Assembly (NCBI RefSeq): GCF_022376445.1
Contig: NW_025955661.1
Span: 1 to 15,668 of the forward strand
Length of the DNA stretch: 15,668 bases
Direction: 5' to 3'
From: Fomitopsis serialis
Taxonomy: Eukaryota > Basidiomycota > Agaricomycetes > Polyporales > Fomitopsidaceae
Under the pieces are notes generated by a model, which saw nothing but the letters and a program-made list of their open reading frames with translations, made no database searches and had not been told where the DNA came from. Every line of letters begins with the position of its first letter. The first letter of the stretch is position 1. Made by a program: the position numbers and the translations under genes. This document shows positions 10,208 through 15,668 of the stretch, in pieces.

Positions 10208-10597
10208 GGATGTCGTACGTTAAGTGTGTACTGCGCGGGAGTGTCGTATGTTGCGCTGTTGTGTTGTCGTCGTCGTGTTGTGTGTTGTGTTGTTGCTGCG
10301 TTCGTCGTCGAGTCGTCGTCCGATTCCTCCTTGCTCTGTCGCCCATGTCCTTTAGCTAGCGGGGTCTGTGGTGGTCGTTCCTTTGTGTGTACTTATATCT
10401 CAGGAACAGGAGAGTCGACTTGCTGCATATTTGTGTGATGAGTGGGACTCGACATGCGCTGACTGATCATTGACATAGAGTAAGTTATCTGAGAAGGGAA
10501 AACCCAGATGTAGGGCCGTTCATGCTATAGAGGGGAAATGGAGATACGTATGCTACAGTACAGTACCTAGTATGCAACCTAAAGGTGAACTATAGAT
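10208..10597. other. Convergent 3' region between PAB1 and SRP54
   Basis: This is 390 bases between two stop codons facing each other, with no coding signal. The PAB1 side (10251-10320) is a GTT/GTC low-complexity stretch. The rest should contain both polyadenylation regions; I could not place cleavage sites. Confidence 0.6.
10251..10320 (+). repeat. GTT/GTC low-complexity tract in the PAB1 3' region
   Basis: About 70 bases consist almost entirely of GTT, GTC and GTG triplets in irregular order, just after the PAB1 stop codon. This gives a G/U-rich 3' untranslated sequence in the transcript. Confidence 0.7.
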
Positions 10598-12670
<2,073 letters not shown>

Positions 12671-12788
12671 GGTGGATTGGAGCAAGCGACCTGCGAGCGC
12701 CGGAAATACGGAGCGCCCACACCCCGATCACCCCAGAGTGCGATCGAGCGGCCACAACAAGACTTGGCCACTCTCCCTCCCTCATCCC
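12671..12788. promoter_or_regulatory. Compact bidirectional promoter of SRP54 and SPT8
   Basis: Only 118 bases separate the two divergent start codons, so both 5' leaders and any core promoters must share or overlap this GC-rich interval. No TATA box is visible. Both starts lie in CCATGG contexts. Confidence 0.7.
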
Positions 12789-14998
12789 ATGGCCTACAGC
12801 GGCTCCGAGGACGAGGGCCTCGGACTTGACGATGCAGATTTCGACAGGCCGTCAGAGGAAGACGACGACATTGACGACGACATCCTTGACGCGCTCGAGG
12901 ACGACCTTGCAGCGGAAGCAGCAGCAGAGGAGGCCACAGAGGCAGACGAGGTGCGTCCGCCCGCTCTTCGACGTTGTGCACCCATTGATCAATTGCACGA
13001 AGGACTCTCCATCAGATGACTCGAGTGACGACGACGACGCCGACGAAGATGATCAGCAGCGCAAAGCCATCGTTCAAGAGACCGCGCATCCACCTCTACT
13101 CACTGAACCATCTCCGGGACAGCAGGCGAATGTTACTGTTCCTCAGGAACCTCCATCGACAGCAGTCTCCCCGGTAGACCAACCTCCTGAAGGTATATAC
13201 GTCTTCCTACATGTGATTCAATTCGCTAAGACGTCCAACAGCACTCAGTCCCACATCCCTTGCTCGCGCCTTGTCTCCCGCAAGTCTTCGACGCGCAGCT
13301 CTCACCACATCCCTCGGCCACCCTCGCTCCTACACCGTCGAGGCCATCTGCGCTATTCCACACCCAGTACCCACGCACTCACTCGCCGCCTCCGCGTGCA
13401 TGACGCACCTCCTCACAGGTTCCGACGACGGGTACGTGCGCGACTACGACATCTTCTCTGCCGTCAACGGCAAGTTCTTCCTTACCGCCCGCAGCGCCAT
13501 CACTGCGGTGTCATGGAAGGTCTCATGAAAGCTGGTCAGATACGTTGCTGGTGGGAGAATCCTGCCCCTCCAGACGCGGCCGCGCCTCCAGAGGAGCCAG
13601 TGCTATGTCCGTATACAGTCTAGCAATGCACTCAGATGCGTTGTGGGCGCTGGCTGGGTCGGACGTGAGTACTCTGCCGTTGAATCAGATACGTGTCTGA
13701 ATTGTGGGTCTTCTAGCGAGGTCACATCAACTTATTCACCGTCCGCCATGACCCTGGTCGGCTCATCCATGTTATGCCTGGTCATCGCGGGCGTCCTGTC
13801 TCCGGTATCTCGCTGCAACATGACGAGATGGGCTTCTTCAGTGCTGGGTGGGATGGGTCAGCTTTGGTACGACTCAATATACCTCTCGCAATCGTTGGAC
13901 TAACGAGCCACCGTGTCAGCAATGGGACCTCAACACTGGCCAATGTGTTCGCAACTTCACAGCGCATGGCGCGCAACTAACAGCCATAGCCGTGCGTCCT
14001 GTGGTCCGGCAGTACGACGGACACCATTGGAGCTCGCCAACACTGCGCGGTCAACATCTTGTTCCCGAGTTTGGCCAAGCCGTCCAGACCTCTGGGGCCC
14101 GCGCGCTTCCAGACGTGTCGTACAAGATGGAGGACGACACCAGGTCGGAGATGTCTTACGACCCGCTCTTCGATGAGCCGGATGCGGACGGCGAGCCCGA
14201 CGAGCAGCCGCAGAAGCCTACCCAGCCGTCAGCACCGAGGCTAGCCTTCCCCGGCGCACACGCACAGGAGACAGGGCGGAGCGCACCCGCGCCGCGGAAC
14301 GCGCCGCCCGTGCTCGACTCGACGATGTACGGCGCGTTCTCGCCGGACGTCCTGATGACCGCAAGCATCGACGGGCAGGTCTTCATCTGGGACACACGCG
14401 TGAACGCGCCAGGGTACGGCGTGGGCCGGCTGTGGATGAGCGAGAAGACGCCGCCGTGGTGCGTGAGCGCGTGCTGGAGTGCGGACGGCGCGCAGGTATA
14501 CGCGGGACGCAGGAATGGGACGGTGGATGTGTGGGATGTGCGTCAGACGGGACGGCCGGGGACGCCGAGGATCTTGAAGACGTTGAGGAATCCGGTCAGT
14601 TCGGGAGTTGTGTCGTGTGTGGTTGCGTTCCCAGATGGAAAACATCTCGCTTGGTACGGTCATACTTGGATCTTCGGTGTTGGCTATTGTGCTGAAACTG
14701 GACCCTTCAGTGCGTCCAACGACAATATCCGCCTTTGGAATGTCGCGGAGGCAGGTGAGCCTGACGCGTCGGGCAAGATGAAGAGCGGTGTGCAATTCAA
14801 GATCATACCTGGGCACCATGGCGGCTTTATATCACAAATGCGTACGTAGCTGTTTCTCCATGGGATTGCTCTGCACTTACATTGCTACGCAGTGGTGGAC
14901 CTGCTGCGCGGTTCTTGGTGACCGCGAGCAGCAACCGGGGATGGCACGGAGAGTCTACCCGTACTATATTTGTACACGAAATCAAGCATATTCGCTGA
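12789..14998 (+). CDS. SPT8: SAGA complex subunit SPT8 (WD40 repeat)
   Basis: Seven exons: 12789-12950, 13003-13192, 13242-13664, 13717-13866, 13920-14653, 14711-14841 and 14893-14998, about 632 residues. SPT8 is the WD40 subunit of the SAGA coactivator that helps deliver TBP to promoters. The first 75 residues are strongly acidic ([12 protein letters not shown], then [14 protein letters not shown]). The WD40 part starts with [17 protein letters not shown] and [58 protein letters not shown] and [13 protein letters not shown] follow, with the terminal [20 protein letters not shown]. An insertion near 372-440 has [18 protein letters not shown], a fungal SPT8 hallmark. Three frame breaks, each as if one base were missing, lie at the CCC 13488-13490, near 13609-13611 and at the CC 14900-14901. 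All are in conserved WD40 sequence, and all exon phases fit once they are allowed for. Introns are 49-57 bases; the first uses a GAAG acceptor. Confidence 0.93.
13488..13611 (+). other. Two frame breaks in SPT8 exon 3 (apparent missing bases)
   Basis: At 13488-13490, FFLTA should continue into [11 protein letters not shown] but is one base short. At 13609-13611, VLCP should continue into [12 protein letters not shown] but is again one base short. Without these repairs the frame stops at 13528 or 13623. Confidence 0.75.
14900..14901 (+). other. Frame break in SPT8 exon 7 (apparent missing C)
   Basis: FISQMLVD should lead into [15 protein letters not shown]. The GACCTG here needs to be GACCCTG for that reading and for the stop at 14996-14998. 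Confidence 0.75.
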
Positions 14999-15431
14999 CT
15001 GGGTTTGTCCGACCAACATCCGCCAGCGCAGTGGCCCGCCTACGTGTGCAGGGTAGGTTCCCCTCGCATGAGTGGCATAGACATCTGTCAGTCTTGCGAC
15101 ATTCTCATTCTCTCCCCTCTGCCGTGTGCATGGTCTTCGCAGACAAAATTGGCGCCAGTCATATCATTCCTGGCCCGACTGGTCTGCGACCGTAGATCTA
15201 AGATTCGACAACACCAGTCAAGGCTCAAAGCGTAGGTTTCTGAACATCAGCAACGAGGCACACTGGTTCAGTAGAGAATCCACCAGACAAACTCCCCATC
15301 TCAAAGTCGCACTATGAGATGTGTACAGAGCCTAATCCAAGAATACAGAGCCGGTTCATCGTACGAATACAAGATCTCGTGTTCTACAATATGAAGGTAA
15401 CTTGAATGATGATGCAATCGCCGCCATATCC
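14999..15431. other. Convergent intergenic region after SPT8
   Basis: This is 433 bases between the SPT8 stop and the stop of the minus-strand gene at the window edge. Short open frames are present but none resembles a protein family, and they do not continue SPT8, whose family normally ends at the position assigned. It presumably holds both 3' untranslated regions. Confidence 0.5.
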
Positions 15432-15668
15432 CTAGTTCGCAGTAAATGAGTAATGCCCATTCGCGCGCCTGCATTTGTCCGTGAGTACGCAGTACTTGAT
15501 ATCTGGCGTCGGGCAATCGATGTATCCTTCATCAGCCAGGTAATCCAATGCATTGCTATCAAGATGAAGGAGGGCAGGAACTCAACGAAACTGTTACATA
15601 GGAGGGACATATTGTCACTCACCTGATTTCTTCAGGACCAAGTGCTAGATGCCTGACGGCTTGTGCGA
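15432..15668 (-). CDS. C-terminal part of a winged-helix protein, possibly RPA2
   Basis: Two exons are visible, 15623-15668 (cut by the window end) and 15432-15555, separated by a 67-base intron with a GTGAGT donor and TAG acceptor. The encoded end reads AQAVRHLALGPEEIS, then NALDYLADEGYID, then a short tail after CVLTDK, with a TAG stop at 15432-15434. The helix-turn-helix pattern followed by a hydrophobic-Leu-x-x-Glu-Gly-x-Ile strand resembles the C-terminal winged helix of the 32 kDa subunit of replication protein A. There the corresponding segment is a helix followed by EGHIY and an acidic loop. Only about 56 residues can be read, so another winged-helix protein is quite possible. The exon structure is well supported; the name is a guess. 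Confidence 0.5.

Noticed and set aside
14999..15235. C-terminal extension of SPT8 through further introns
   Set aside because: The family ends shortly after the last WD40 strand, as at HEIKHIR; downstream frames give no conserved sequence.

Overview
The window reads as nuclear DNA of a filamentous basidiomycete, most likely an Agaricomycete such as a polypore. The genes carry many introns of about 47-71 bases with GT(G/A)(C/A)GT-type donors and CAG/TAG acceptors. Exons are GC-rich, intergenic gaps are short, and the encoded proteins (PAB1, SRP54, SPT8, a fungal SCAMP, a SGNH/GDSL esterase) have a fungal character. No bacterial-style operons, CRISPR arrays or rRNA genes are visible.

Layout. 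150-685 (+): riboflavin-pathway-type pyrimidine deaminase with a disturbed reading frame. 823-2170: two abutting non-coding elements with terminal inverted repeats, each flanked by TA. 2468-3562 (-): SGNH/GDSL esterase, 5 exons. 4189-5346 (-): isochorismatase-like cysteine hydrolase, 6 exons. 5347-6120: divergent promoter region with a possible coding remnant. 6121-7460 (+): secretory carrier membrane protein, 11 exons, several tiny. 7996-10207 (+): poly(A)-binding protein, 5 exons. 10598-12670 (-): SRP54, 8 exons. 12789-14998 (+): SPT8, 7 exons, divergent from SRP54 across only 118 bases. 15432-15668 (-): C-terminal end of a winged-helix protein, possibly RPA2, cut by the window edge.

The genes do not form one pathway. 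The right two thirds is a dense housekeeping block: mRNA poly(A) binding, co-translational secretion, SAGA transcription regulation and membrane traffic. The left third is more accessory: two hydrolases, two TIR elements and a damaged deaminase.

A technical point matters for any user. The deaminase, PAB1, SRP54 and SPT8 all need single-base insertions to restore conserved reading frames. Every event is a missing base, mostly in a short G, C or A run. Because several of these genes are essential, consensus sequencing error is the likeliest cause. The esterase, the cysteine hydrolase and SCAMP read cleanly once spliced. Nothing in the window amounts to a clearly new multi-gene system. The most novel items are the TA-flanked TIR elements, one of which has G-quadruplex motifs in both arms, and the micro-exon structure of the SCAMP gene.
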